DNA from: 21-14-0-10-47-8 sp966211795
GTDB lineage: Bacteria > Bdellovibrionota > Bdellovibrionia > Bdellovibrionales > Bdellovibrionaceae
DNA length: 64,000 bases
NCBI GenBank assembly: GCA_966211795.1
Contig: CBIHNW010000022.1
Span: 14,004-78,003, forward strand
Direction: 5' to 3'
The position numbers and the translations under genes were made by a program. Below are positions 34,199-43,132 of the stretch, one piece after another. The notes under the pieces were generated by a model. That model saw only the letters and a program-made list of their open reading frames with translations, ran no database searches and had not been told where the DNA came from. Within the stretch, counting starts at the first letter, position 1. The number at the start of each line of letters is the position of its first letter.

Positions 34199-34897
34199 AT
34201 GCAACAACTGAGAAAATCCGAAGAGCGGGGCCTGGCCAATCATGGCTGGTTGAAATCTCGCCACAGCTTTTCCTTCGCCGAATACTATGATCCAAAGCAC
34301 ATGGGCTTTCGCACTTTGCGCGTGATCAATGAAGACCGCATCGAGGGTGGCACCGGCTTCGGCCGCCATCCGCACCGGGACATGGAAATCATCTCTTACG
34401 TCATCAAGGGCGCATTGGAGCACAAGGACTCGATGGGAAATGAAACCGTCATTCGTCCCGGCGAAGTGCAAAGAATGAGCGCCGGCACTGGCGTTGCGCA
34501 TTCCGAATACAATCAGGACCCGAATGAAGAAGCGCATTTCTTTCAGATTTGGATTCAGCCAAATCGCACCGGCAACAAGCCTGGTTACGGGCAAAAGTCG
34601 TTCGAGAAAGAACTGAATTCACAGAAGATGGTTTTGGTCATCTCGCCGGATGCGCGCGAGGGATCGATCGGCATTCAGCAAGATGCTGACATGTACATCT
34701 CACGCTTAAAGGCCCATGATCAGGTCGACTTTAAACTTCGCGCTGGTCGGGGTGCCTGGATTCAAGTGGTGCGCGGTTCATTAAACGTGAATGGCAAAGA
34801 GCTCACCACCGGCGACGCCCTGTCATTCGAAAACGAAGAGCTTTTGAATTTCAAAGCACTGGCCGACAGCGAATTTCTTTTGTTCGACCTTGCATAG
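34199..34897 (+). CDS. Pirin-family protein (YhhW-like)
   Basis: Pirins are bicupin, metal-containing proteins; bacterial members such as YhhW can act as quercetin dioxygenases. The 232-residue protein has the N-terminal SRHSFSFAEYYDPKHMGF segment. Metal ligands are in HPHRDMEI (His59 and His61) with further His in GVAHSEYN (about 103). The second cupin is more degenerate, as usual. AAGGAG precedes the ATG. It is in an operon with yceI, divergent from a LysR regulator, an arrangement often linked to redox or electrophile stress; the true substrate is unknown. Confidence 0.92.
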   Translation: MQQLRKSEERGLANHGWLKSRHSFSFAEYYDPKHMGFRTLRVINEDRIEGGTGFGRHPHRDMEIISYVIKGALEHKDSMGNETVIRPGEVQRMSAGTGVAHSEYNQDPNEEAHFFQIWIQPNRTGNKPGYGQKSFEKELNSQKMVLVISPDAREGSIGIQQDADMYISRLKAHDQVDFKLRAGRGAWIQVVRGSLNVNGKELTTGDALSFENEELLNFKALADSEFLLFDLA

Positions 34898-35277
34898 ACG
34901 TCAAAACCGCGAGCCTGTTTTCTTCAATTGGCAGGCTTGCGGCTGATGCGTGATCTGTTTCAAATTGGGAACCGATCCGCCCTCGAGGCGTTTCATCCCG
35001 AAACACCGATTTTCCGCGCGGGGCGCACCGATTGGGCGTTTGAGAGTTCGACACATTCTCTCGAATTTTCCACGAACAAAAATATGAAAACCGAATTCAT
35101 TCTCATCAGTTCAATGCGTCACCTGCCGTTGGCTTACGCTTAATTGCATTTAGGTCCAATTTTCTCGTTTCAATGCGATATTCCGTTTTCAAAAAAAAGA
35201 CAGCGCTCCTTGAGCATCTGCCTCAATTCTGCCGATGGTCATATAGGAATGAATCTCTTGCTGAAGAGGGTTGAACT
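34898..35277. other. Intergenic region after the pirin gene
   Basis: No convincing gene lies in these 380 bp. There is a hairpin at 34907-34942 close to the pirin stop. The remainder, AT-rich towards 35100-35260, presumably carries the promoter of the acyltransferase-PilZ gene, but no clear -35/-10 pair was found. A 71-codon open frame at 34928-35143 lacks a ribosome site and is not called. Confidence 0.5.
34907..34942 (+). terminator. Hairpin downstream of pirin gene
   Basis: CCGCGAGCCTG (34907-34917) pairs with CAGGCTTGCGG (34932-34942), an 11-bp stem with one G-U pair and a 14-nt loop. It begins ten bases after the stop. No T-run follows. Confidence 0.45.
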
Positions 35278-36522
35278 ATGAAAAATCGGCGTAAGCTCAG
35301 TCGAAAGCTCCTGGCGATGTTGCCCGAGACCGTGCGTTTTTCAATGATGCGAAAGACGGTCAAGATCAATCCCGAGTGGCCATCCGAGTCTTTGGAAATC
35401 AAGATTGCCGATACCGAAGAAGAGCTCGCCAATGCGTATCGCCTTTTGCACGACAGTTATGTCGGCTCTGGTTTTATGAATCCGGATACGACCGGCATGC
35501 GGGTGCTCCCGCAACACCTGCTTCCGCAAACAACGACCATCGTCGCCAAGTGGGACGGTCAAGTGATCGGCACCCTGTCCTTGATCCGTGACAATGCGTT
35601 TGGTCTCCCCTTAGAGAAAGCCTTCGACATTGAGGATCGTCGATTCAACGGCCGACGTCTGGCGGAAGTCTCTTCGCTCGCCGTCGACCCCAAGTACCGC
35701 GGCCATATCAACAAAGCACTTTTTCCTTTGTTCCGCTTCGTTTACCAATACGCGAAGAACTGTTTTGGCATTCACGAATTCGTGATCGCGGTGAATCCAT
35801 CGATGGTGGATCTATATCTGGGTTTCATTTGTTTCGAACGCCTGAAGGCCAAGCCCCGACCCTACTCTTTCGTCAAAGGTGCTCCGGCCGTCGGCCTTTA
35901 TCTCAATTTTGAAACGGCTCCCGAGCGTTGGAAAAAAACTTTTGCGCACATGCCAGACAATGCGAACTTTCATAAATATTGGACCGAAATTCCGACTGCC
36001 GCTCAGAATCGCATGCCGAAGCGTCGCTACCATTCGTCTTCAGACCCGATTTTAACGCCGAACCTGTTGGTGGATTTTTTCCTGAGCAAAGCACGCCTAG
36101 CTGAACGCTTGACCTATCAAGAAATTCAAACTTTGATGAATCTGTACCCGTTTCCTGATTTTCAACGAGCGCTTCAACCCATCGCAAACCGCATGGCGCG
36201 AAAACATGTTCGTATCGAGACCCAAATGAAGGCCGAGCTGACCGCCTCACGGATGCAGGCCGAGGTCATGAACGTTTCAATGGAAGGTCTGCTTCTGCGA
36301 ATCGAGCCTGGAACTTTAACTCAAGGTCAAACCATTGACCTGCAGGTCTGGCTCAACAGTGACTCGTCCACGCAGCTCTCAGCCGAAGTTCGCTGGAGTC
36401 CACCGAGCGGTCTGGTGGGTTTACGCCTGATCAATCCGAGCTTTGAATGGCTGCGCATGGTGGAGACGCTCGAGAAAGATTACCGAAAGCACTCTGAAGA
36501 ACAGCGCGTGCTGGCCAGTTAA
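35278..36522 (+). CDS. FeeM-like N-acyltransferase fused to a PilZ c-di-GMP receptor domain
   Basis: The 414-residue protein has two parts. Residues about 38-235 form a GNAT-fold domain like the N-acyl amino acid synthase FeeM (ANAYRLLHDSYVGSGF, TTTIVAKWDGQVIGTLSLIRD, AEVSSLAVDPKYRGHINKALFPLFR). Residues about 300-405 are a PilZ domain with both c-di-GMP motifs intact: RKHVR (Arg308 to Arg312) and NVSMEG (Asn332, Ser334, Gly337). It is cytoplasmic. The fusion suggests acyltransfer, perhaps onto an amino acid to form a lipid or signal, gated by c-di-GMP, a second messenger central to predatory lifestyles. GAGGG precedes the ATG. Acyl donor and acceptor are unknown. Confidence 0.75.
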   Translation: MKNRRKLSRKLLAMLPETVRFSMMRKTVKINPEWPSESLEIKIADTEEELANAYRLLHDSYVGSGFMNPDTTGMRVLPQHLLPQTTTIVAKWDGQVIGTLSLIRDNAFGLPLEKAFDIEDRRFNGRRLAEVSSLAVDPKYRGHINKALFPLFRFVYQYAKNCFGIHEFVIAVNPSMVDLYLGFICFERLKAKPRPYSFVKGAPAVGLYLNFETAPERWKKTFAHMPDNANFHKYWTEIPTAAQNRMPKRRYHSSSDPILTPNLLVDFFLSKARLAERLTYQEIQTLMNLYPFPDFQRALQPIANRMARKHVRIETQMKAELTASRMQAEVMNVSMEGLLLRIEPGTLTQGQTIDLQVWLNSDSSTQLSAEVRWSPPSGLVGLRLINPSFEWLRMVETLEKDYRKHSEEQRVLAS

Positions 36523-36546
36523 TTTTTTGCGCTCGAGGTTCATCCG

Positions 36547-36876
36547 ATGAAGTCTATTTCTGCATTTCTGATTTTGCTCTTCACCACAAGTCTATCGTTA
36601 GCAGATTGCATGATGATCCCGCCACAGACCTGCGTTGAGATCCAACTGACCCAGGTTCTGTCGAAAGGACAGCAAGGAAATTGCCTAGCAAAAGTCGCCA
36701 TCAAAGGAAAGCAGCCCCGAGACATCTCGGTCTATTTTGATTCTTGTCCGGGTGCCGACCAATCCTTGCGGGGCGATCTGAAACAACGCGCAGACATTAC
36801 CGTCGAAAACATGGCAGCTTGCCAGTATGAATTCAAGCCGAACAAAGTTTGCAGCAAAAAAATAAAGTCACCTTAA
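36547..36876 (+). CDS. Small Cys-rich exported protein
   Basis: The 109-residue product has a signal peptide (MKSISAFLILLFTTSLSLA, cleavage about residue 19). The mature domain of about 90 residues has six cysteines (DC, TC, NC, SC, AC, VC), enough for three disulphides. GAGG precedes the ATG. It lies 24 bp after the acyltransferase-PilZ gene and may be cotranscribed with it; it is convergent with the kinase at 36892. No family was recognised. Confidence 0.7.
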   Translation: MKSISAFLILLFTTSLSLADCMMIPPQTCVEIQLTQVLSKGQQGNCLAKVAIKGKQPRDISVYFDSCPGADQSLRGDLKQRADITVENMAACQYEFKPNKVCSKKIKSP

Positions 36877-36891
36877 TCTCGGATCCAAACC

Positions 36892-38292
36892 CTACGGCAC
36901 CTTGTTGATACGAACCTGGCAGAGATTCGACAGACTGGGTCTCGTCCCGTGCAGCGTCGGTGCCGATGTCACCTTCTGTCGATCGGTGTCTCGCTCGGAA
37001 GCGACAAAAGCCATTTTGTGCAGGAAATCCGAATCATCGTAAGAACCGACCTTCAGTTTCACCAGAAACGTCGATCCCTGTCCGATAGCACTTTTCACCA
37101 ACTCGATATCCCCACCCAATATCCGCGCTAGCTTCCGGGCGACAGATAAACCCAATCCCGTTCCACCAAATCGCCGTGTCGATGACGAGTCCGCCTGTGA
37201 GAAAGGTTGAAACAATCTGGGTAGGTGTTCAGGCGCAAGCCCAATTCCCGAATCTTCAATGGTGAATTTTAAGATCGAGTCCGCGACCTCGAAACCCATG
37301 CGAATTTCGACGCGCCCTTGTTCGGTGAATTTCAAAGCGTTGCCGATGACATTCATCAAGATTTGTTTCAGTCGCACCGGATCCGTCTCAAACCACAGCG
37401 GCACGGGAGATTCCAAAGTGAAACGCGTGACTGTCCCTCTCAATTCTGCAGGACTGGTCAAATCTTTCTGCAGCTCCGAAATCAGGGCGAGAATGGACAC
37501 CCTTTGCAAATAGACATCGACCTGTCCGGCCTCGATTTTGGATACGTCCAGGATCTCGTTGACGATTTTCAAGAGATGAATGCTATTGTTTTTGATTCGC
37601 TGACCCCAATCCTTGAGATCGCCGGCGTCGACTTGGGGTGAGACCACCAACAAATCCGCAAAGCCTAAGATCGCGGTCAACGGCGTGCGAATTTCGTGAC
37701 TCATGTTCGCTAAGAACGAAGACTTGATTTGATTGGCAATCTCCGCTTTTTCTTTGGCCGCTTGCAAGGCCGCTTGTGCATTTTCAAGCTCACGTTGAAG
37801 CCGGCTGCGTTCCAATGCCATTGCGGCTCGCTGACAAAGCTCCCGACTCATCACCAGATCCTCGGAATTGAAAAAGACGTGATCCTTGCGCCTGAGCATC
37901 ACGACGGCACCTAGAATTTCGCCGTGACCTTTCAGCGGCAAGCACATCAGCGAACGAGCGTCGCCTAAGTTTGGCGGCAGTGGAGAATGAAAAATCTGAG
38001 ACAAAGATTTTTCCGAGAGAGAAGGGAAATTCTCAAACGACCCGGATCGCATCACGTGGGCCGGACCGAAAGACTCTTGAAACGGCAACTGGTCTTTGAA
38101 AGTCCAACCGGCGATGGCGGCACAGCCGGCTTGCACGGGATGACGATTGCCATCCCACGTCCAGACGGCGCAATAGTCTGCAATGTCTGGAACGGCGACG
38201 CGAAGGATGTTGGCCAGGGTCGCATCCCATTCCCAGGAAGCGCCCATCTGGGCAATGACTTTGGCGCAAAAATTTAAAACGCGTTCCGACAT
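36892..38292 (-). CDS. GAF-domain sensor histidine kinase
   Basis: From ATG 38292 the protein has 466 residues and no membrane segment. A GAF-like domain (about 20-165, with RSLMCLPLKGHGEILGAVVML) is followed by a coiled coil. The dimerisation/phosphoacceptor helix has His199 in FLANMSHEIRTPLTAILGFADL. An ATPase domain follows with N box LKQILMNVIGNALKFTE, G1 IEDSGIGLAPEHL and G2 FGGTGLGLSVARKLA. All catalytic boxes are intact. It is a soluble kinase sensing an internal signal through GAF; no response regulator gene is next to it (orphan). A TTG start 36 bp upstream is possible. Confidence 0.88.
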   Translation of the reverse strand: MSERVLNFCAKVIAQMGASWEWDATLANILRVAVPDIADYCAVWTWDGNRHPVQAGCAAIAGWTFKDQLPFQESFGPAHVMRSGSFENFPSLSEKSLSQIFHSPLPPNLGDARSLMCLPLKGHGEILGAVVMLRRKDHVFFNSEDLVMSRELCQRAAMALERSRLQRELENAQAALQAAKEKAEIANQIKSSFLANMSHEIRTPLTAILGFADLLVVSPQVDAGDLKDWGQRIKNNSIHLLKIVNEILDVSKIEAGQVDVYLQRVSILALISELQKDLTSPAELRGTVTRFTLESPVPLWFETDPVRLKQILMNVIGNALKFTEQGRVEIRMGFEVADSILKFTIEDSGIGLAPEHLPRLFQPFSQADSSSTRRFGGTGLGLSVARKLARILGGDIELVKSAIGQGSTFLVKLKVGSYDDSDFLHKMAFVASERDTDRQKVTSAPTLHGTRPSLSNLCQVRINKVP

Positions 38293-38455
38293 ACGCCCTA
38301 TTCTCTTGCTGGTTCGTTTTCGTGCCAATCCCTCTGAGCTGCCTTTTTCTCAAAAACTGGAAGCATAAACAAGATAAACTTTAACGATTGAGTTCGATAG
38401 CAAAGAGCGCCAAAGGCCTGGCTTCGCACTGAAAGTGCGTTTTATGGGATCGCTT

Positions 38456-39385
38456 CTAGTGAGGTGGGGTCGCAGGTCGGAATGACGATGTCAGATGCTG
38501 ACAGTTTGTAAAATCAAAAACAAATTTACAAGCCGGGTCGCCTCGATGCTCGCATTCCGGATGCGTGACCTGAGGTAAATTCATCTGAAAATAATAAAGC
38601 AGGCTTGCCCAGCTTCCCGCTTTAACCTGGCAAATGTGAGGGCTTCCCAAAACTGTCACCCCCAGTTCAGATGCAATCTCGGGATTGGAACGCATGATCA
38701 GGACTCCGGTCAGTTCGTCTTTCATTTGAAAATCGTAAGAACAATTCTGACCGAACAGTGGCATCAACACCTTGGCAAAAACATGAAAAGCGTCACGAAA
38801 GTTCGTCAACTCTTTGTAAACCGAGCCGACAATCGAGTCTCGGTTGCTGTCATAAGCGTGGATTCCCATCTTGAAAAAATCCCGCTCCGTGAACTGTCGG
38901 TGGCGCAGGTACTCGCAGATTTCGGTCATCAAGCGCACGCTGATCGGCGCAAAGGGATTCATCAAGCTTGGCTCGTAAAGTTGAAACCGACGGAGAACAT
39001 CTTGCTTCAACCGCCAACCATAATTTTTCTCAAGAGATTCGATCGAGCCAATCGTGCTGCGAAGCCGGCCATGAGCGCCAAATAAATATCGATCCGGAAT
39101 GCGCGCCTGCCCGGATGTCTGGCGCTGCGCAATTTCTTTGAAATTGATTTTATGGATAAATAAATCGACGGTTGTCAGATCGAAATGGTCCGCCACCTTT
39201 TCGAAAGCCGCATAGGGCAATTTTTCAAGGCCGGAGCGAAAAGAATCGTACTTGCACCATGAGATACTCATCAGATCCAACCAATCGTTTTCGCTGAGAC
39301 GAGAAAGGCTTCGAAGCCTTTCGATCGAATCAATCAGGCGCAAAGATGGCCGCAAAGGATCGGTTGTGATGCCGTTGTTGTTCAT
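38456..39385 (-). CDS. Protein with HTH-like N-terminus and V4R-like C-terminus
   Basis: The 309-residue cytoplasmic protein was not assigned to a named family. Residues about 29-76 (SENDWLDLMSISWCKYDSFRSG...EKVADHFDL) resemble an XRE-type helix-turn-helix. The C-terminal half ends with CQVKAGSWASLLYYF and the motif HPECEHRGDPACKFVFDF. This is like the Cys-x(n)-G-D-x-x-C-x-F ending of V4R domains, small-molecule-binding domains found in regulators of aromatic catabolism and in TRAPP-like proteins. The combination suggests a one-component regulator with a small hydrophobic ligand. It stands alone between the GAF kinase and hemH on the same strand. Confidence 0.55.
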   Translation of the reverse strand: MNNNGITTDPLRPSLRLIDSIERLRSLSRLSENDWLDLMSISWCKYDSFRSGLEKLPYAAFEKVADHFDLTTVDLFIHKINFKEIAQRQTSGQARIPDRYLFGAHGRLRSTIGSIESLEKNYGWRLKQDVLRRFQLYEPSLMNPFAPISVRLMTEICEYLRHRQFTERDFFKMGIHAYDSNRDSIVGSVYKELTNFRDAFHVFAKVLMPLFGQNCSYDFQMKDELTGVLIMRSNPEIASELGVTVLGSPHICQVKAGSWASLLYYFQMNLPQVTHPECEHRGDPACKFVFDFTNCQHLTSSFRPATPPH

Positions 39386-39495
39386 TGGTCCTCGAAATTG
39401 AAGTCACAGCATTGCCATAACCAAAGGCAATTTTCAAGGCAGCGTCAAAAATAAATAAATAAAAAATAAGCTAATTCTAAATGAGCAATTAAGCT

Positions 39496-40482
39496 TTACA
39501 TGGATTTAAGGTTCTGGGCCAATCCCCTAACAAAACCTTCATGATCATTCAGGCATTCAATCAGCTCAAAGCGATCGCCGCCCGCCTGCCGAAATTCGTG
39601 TTGAAGCTCAAGGCCAATTTCTTCCAAAGTCTCAAGGCAGTCGGCCACGAACGAAGGACAGGCCACCTTGAGGTTGCGCACACCGGATTGAACTAAATTT
39701 TTCATTGTTTGGGTGGTCGAAGGCTCGATCCAGCGGCTGCGTCCCAGTCGGCTTTGAAAGCCGATCGACAACTGATTCGAGCTCAGGCCAAGCTCCTGTT
39801 GCAAAAGGCGGCTGGTTTTCAGGCATTGCGCTTTATAGCAGTTCTCGGCACAGGCCGAAGCTTGTTCACAACAGCTCGAGTCACTTTGGCAGACGGCCCG
39901 GTGCGAACGAAGCTGCGAGACCGGCAACCCATGATAGGACAAAAGCAAATGATCTTCGGGTTGCAAACGCGCCCGGATGCGATCTGCCTGTGCTTTGATA
40001 AACCACGGTTCTTGGTAAAAAGGTTTCAACACCCGCAGACTGGGATGCTGGGACTTTTGGTTTTTCACCGCGCTGAGCACACCGCCGGTCGTGGCCGTTG
40101 CGAACTGGGGATACAGCGGTACGACGTGAATCTCGTCACTGTCCTGCAACCGCGCCTGCAGACTGGCTTTTAAAGATGGCAGTCCGACCTGCATGCCGAG
40201 ATGCACGCTCCAGTCGGGACCTAGTTCCTTCTGCAGGCTCTTTTGCAATTTTTCGGACTCGACCATCAGGGGCGAACCCTGCGCGGTCCAAATCTTATGA
40301 TACTTTTCCGCCGAGCTGAATTTGCGTCGCGGAACGATCAGACCTTTCACCAAGATGTCGCGAAAGGGTCTCGGGATCGGAAGAATATTTTCGTCCATCA
40401 AGAATTCGCGCAGGTACACGCCCACATCTTCAGGCGTTGGGGATTGAGGAGTGCCAACGTTGACGAGGATCACGGATTTCAT
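39496..40482 (-). CDS. hemH: Ferrochelatase with internal cysteine cluster
   Basis: Ferrochelatase inserts iron(II) into protoporphyrin IX, the last step of haem synthesis. The 328-residue protein has VILVNVGTPQSPTPEDVGVYLREFL at the N-terminus, His184 in LLSYHGLPVSQL (metal/porphyrin site) and the FQSRLGRSRWIEPST segment. Cysteines cluster at 198, 204, 205, 211, 215 and 220. This matches the subgroup, first described in Myxococcus, whose 2Fe-2S cluster is held by four cysteines in an internal stretch of about 20 residues instead of C-terminal ones. It is the last gene of the leftward haem operon and overlaps hemY by four bases. Confidence 0.95.
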   Translation of the reverse strand: MKSVILVNVGTPQSPTPEDVGVYLREFLMDENILPIPRPFRDILVKGLIVPRRKFSSAEKYHKIWTAQGSPLMVESEKLQKSLQKELGPDWSVHLGMQVGLPSLKASLQARLQDSDEIHVVPLYPQFATATTGGVLSAVKNQKSQHPSLRVLKPFYQEPWFIKAQADRIRARLQPEDHLLLSYHGLPVSQLRSHRAVCQSDSSCCEQASACAENCYKAQCLKTSRLLQQELGLSSNQLSIGFQSRLGRSRWIEPSTTQTMKNLVQSGVRNLKVACPSFVADCLETLEEIGLELQHEFRQAGGDRFELIECLNDHEGFVRGLAQNLKSM

Positions 40483-41795
40483 AAGTGCCCTTTGATCGAT
40501 TCCAGATCTTGGCGAATTTTTTTCGCCAGCCGGTTGTTATAACTTAAAATTTTAGTCAGCCCGATACCGCCCAGATAATTTCCGCTGAGATACAAGGGCG
40601 CGGTGCTTTCCGCGACTTGGACGCCGACTTGGAACGCCTGCAGACAGCCTTGCCTTGAAGAAGCGTCGTTTGAATTTTCAAAAAGGTCGCTTTCGAGCAA
40701 GCTTTCCAATTGGCTTCCGTACAAGGGAAGCACTTGGGGCCAACGAATGATTTTGCTGTATTGAATCTCGAAGGGCACTTTCGACCGTGGCGCAAGCTTG
40801 CGGCGATCGGCCTGAATCTGCGACAGGATCTCAGAATCCGTTAGGGCCAGAGCTTCTTGCGGAAAAATCCAGGTTTCAGACTCGAGCTCGCCACGATTTT
40901 CAAAAAGGTCCGTATTAAAGAGAACGCCTAAAGCTTGAAAGCCTTCCGACCTGGGAAAGAGACAACCAAATCCTTGCACCCGCGAAACCGCAGACACCGG
41001 ATATCCGACCGTCACGGTCACAAGCGACACTCGCGGAATCTTTTGCAGTTCCACCGAAAGCCGCGGCGCTTGCTGTTTCATCAGTTCACCGGCCTGCACC
41101 ATCGAAGTCGCGATGATCACGGCATCGAAAGAATTCTGCAGCTGCGAAAGATCCACCCGTGTGCTCAGATGAAGGGCGCCGCCCAGCTTCAGCAAGCGAT
41201 CGGCTACAGCCTGCATTAGAGTCTGCATGCCATGCAAAGGGGCGACGCTGCCGCGAAGCTTTCCCTTGCGGGCTCGCAGATTCTGATTCAGCATTCCGCC
41301 CAAGACCAACGAGGCCGAGAGATTTTCGGGTTGCGTGCCGTACACGCCCTGCAAAGCGGGACCCAAAAGCCAGCACTTGATCGCTGAGAAGGAATTGCGC
41401 TCTGCCCACTGCGCGAGACTTTCACCCGTGCGCGGAGAAAATCGTTTGGTGAGCTTAGCGATCAACAGTGATTTGAAAAACCCGAGCGTCTCTGAAGCCA
41501 TCAATGGCCATTTGCGGGCGCGTCCGCGAAAAATCCATTTGTCTTTCGAGCGGTGTCCGGCCTGCACCCAAGGCAGATCGAGCTCCCGAAAAAGCTCTTC
41601 GACCTCGAGACTGGCGAGCAAGGCATGTGCGGCAGTTTCGACCATCACCGGTGAGGTCTCAGTCTGAATGAGACCGCCGACTTGCGATCGAGATTCGAAA
41701 ACCGAAACGTCGAGCCCTTGCTGCCTCAGTCTCAGAGCCAGGGTCAGTCCGGAAAAACCGGCGCCGACCACGGCCACCCTTGGGGTCTTCGTCAT
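40479..41795 (-). CDS. hemY: Protoporphyrinogen oxidase (FAD, HemY type)
   Basis: This flavoprotein oxidises protoporphyrinogen IX to protoporphyrin IX. The 438-residue protein has the FAD-binding motif VAVVGAGFSGLTLALRLRQQGLDVSVFES at 7-35, followed by VGGLIQTE. Mid-protein is the family-typical LLGPALQGVYGTQPENLSASL. The C-terminal PLYLSGNYLGGIGLTKILSYNNRLAKKI is the second FAD-contact region. It uses oxygen or a quinone-linked acceptor depending on the organism. It overlaps both hemN and hemH by four bases. Confidence 0.93.
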   Translation of the reverse strand: MTKTPRVAVVGAGFSGLTLALRLRQQGLDVSVFESRSQVGGLIQTETSPVMVETAAHALLASLEVEELFRELDLPWVQAGHRSKDKWIFRGRARKWPLMASETLGFFKSLLIAKLTKRFSPRTGESLAQWAERNSFSAIKCWLLGPALQGVYGTQPENLSASLVLGGMLNQNLRARKGKLRGSVAPLHGMQTLMQAVADRLLKLGGALHLSTRVDLSQLQNSFDAVIIATSMVQAGELMKQQAPRLSVELQKIPRVSLVTVTVGYPVSAVSRVQGFGCLFPRSEGFQALGVLFNTDLFENRGELESETWIFPQEALALTDSEILSQIQADRRKLAPRSKVPFEIQYSKIIRWPQVLPLYGSQLESLLESDLFENSNDASSRQGCLQAFQVGVQVAESTAPLYLSGNYLGGIGLTKILSYNNRLAKKIRQDLESIKGHL

Positions 41796-43132
41796 AACGC
41801 TTTCGAGAAGATCGGCGTCGTGGGGTGTTTACTCTTCAAGCGCTCATCAAAAAACACGCAGGCATTGCGCAGGAAAGGCCGGCCCTTTTCGGTGAGCACC
41901 ATCTCGTGTTCGTGAATTTCGATCAGGCCGTCGTTCTTCATTTCCGACAAGAATTTTTCCGCCGCCCGTCTTTGCTCGCCCTGAAACTGTACCCGTCCGG
42001 TGGTCATGAATTGCAGGATCTGCTTGCGACGGGATTGATCTTCGGCCGTCAAACAGTGGCCGCGGTGGCTGGCGATCTCGCCGGCCGCTACTTTTTGCTG
42101 GTAGCTTGGTAAAAGCTTTTCGTTTTGGTGAAACATCTCGGGCGTCTCGCTGATCGAGCTCACGCCCAAGCCCAGCAGCACTTCGCTTCGCTGATTGGTG
42201 TAGCCCATGAAATTGCGGTGCAAAGATCCCTGGGCCGCCGCTTTGGCGAGCGAATCCGTGGGTCTGGCGAAATGATCCATGCCGATTTCGACGTATCCCG
42301 CCGCCAGCAGCGAGCCGCGCGCCACTTCGTAAAGCTTTCGCTTCTCTTCGCCGACCGGTAGATCTTCGTCTTTGAACAAGCGCTGTGCCGGCTTGATCCA
42401 CGGAACCAACGCCAGACTGTACAAAGCAATGCGATCGGGTTTCAGTTCGATCGTGCGGTTCACGCTATCTTGGATCGAGGCCGGTGTTTGTTTCGCCAAG
42501 CCGTAAATCAAATCAAAATTGACCGAGTCATAACCCATATCCCGCGCCATCGAGGTGATGTCGCGCGTGATTTCAAAAGGCTGAATGCGGTTGATCAGGC
42601 GCTGAACCTCGGGATTGAAATCCTGCACGCCCAAACTGACACGGCGGAAATTCAATTTTCGCAAGGCCTCAAGCTGCGTGCGGTTGGTGCGACGAGGATC
42701 GATTTCGATCGAGCCTTCAAAGTCTTCGCTCAAAGACACCTGCTGCAAGATCGGCGTCAGCAGCGCGGTCAATTGCTCGGCCGACAAAAAGGTCGGCGTG
42801 CCGCCACCCAGATGCAAGTGCTGCAACGTTCTTTTCTGAAGCGACGGGATGGCCTTGCGGTAAATCTCCCACTCGTTCAAAAGCATTTCGACGTAGGCTT
42901 TTTCTTTGCCGTGGTCCTTGGTGATCACCGTGTTGCAACCACAGAAGGTGCAAAGCGTTTCACAGTACGGCACGTGCAGGTACATCGACCAGCTGCTGGA
43001 TTCGGGAGCCAGAGCTTGTCCTAGATTTTGCAACCACATCTCAGAGGTCGGCGCATTTTCCCAGTAAGGCACCGTCGGGTACGAGGTGTATCGGGGCGCT
43101 GGAACATCGTATTTTTGAAAGAGATCCTTCAT
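41792..43132 (-). CDS. hemN: Oxygen-independent coproporphyrinogen III dehydrogenase (radical SAM)
   Basis: HemN decarboxylates coproporphyrinogen III to protoporphyrinogen IX without oxygen. The 446-residue protein starts with the HemN signature KYDVPAPRYTSYPTVPYW. It has the radical-SAM cluster motif CETLCTFC (Cys57, 61, 64; Cys66 also conserved in HemN) and LHLGGGTPTFL for SAM binding. The C-terminal HemN domain is present (about 360-440). True HemN features, rather than HemW, are the YTSYPT start and the RNFMGYTNQ segment. It overlaps hemE and hemY by four bases. Confidence 0.96.
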   Translation of the reverse strand: MKDLFQKYDVPAPRYTSYPTVPYWENAPTSEMWLQNLGQALAPESSSWSMYLHVPYCETLCTFCGCNTVITKDHGKEKAYVEMLLNEWEIYRKAIPSLQKRTLQHLHLGGGTPTFLSAEQLTALLTPILQQVSLSEDFEGSIEIDPRRTNRTQLEALRKLNFRRVSLGVQDFNPEVQRLINRIQPFEITRDITSMARDMGYDSVNFDLIYGLAKQTPASIQDSVNRTIELKPDRIALYSLALVPWIKPAQRLFKDEDLPVGEEKRKLYEVARGSLLAAGYVEIGMDHFARPTDSLAKAAAQGSLHRNFMGYTNQRSEVLLGLGVSSISETPEMFHQNEKLLPSYQQKVAAGEIASHRGHCLTAEDQSRRKQILQFMTTGRVQFQGEQRRAAEKFLSEMKNDGLIEIHEHEMVLTEKGRPFLRNACVFFDERLKSKHPTTPIFSKAL

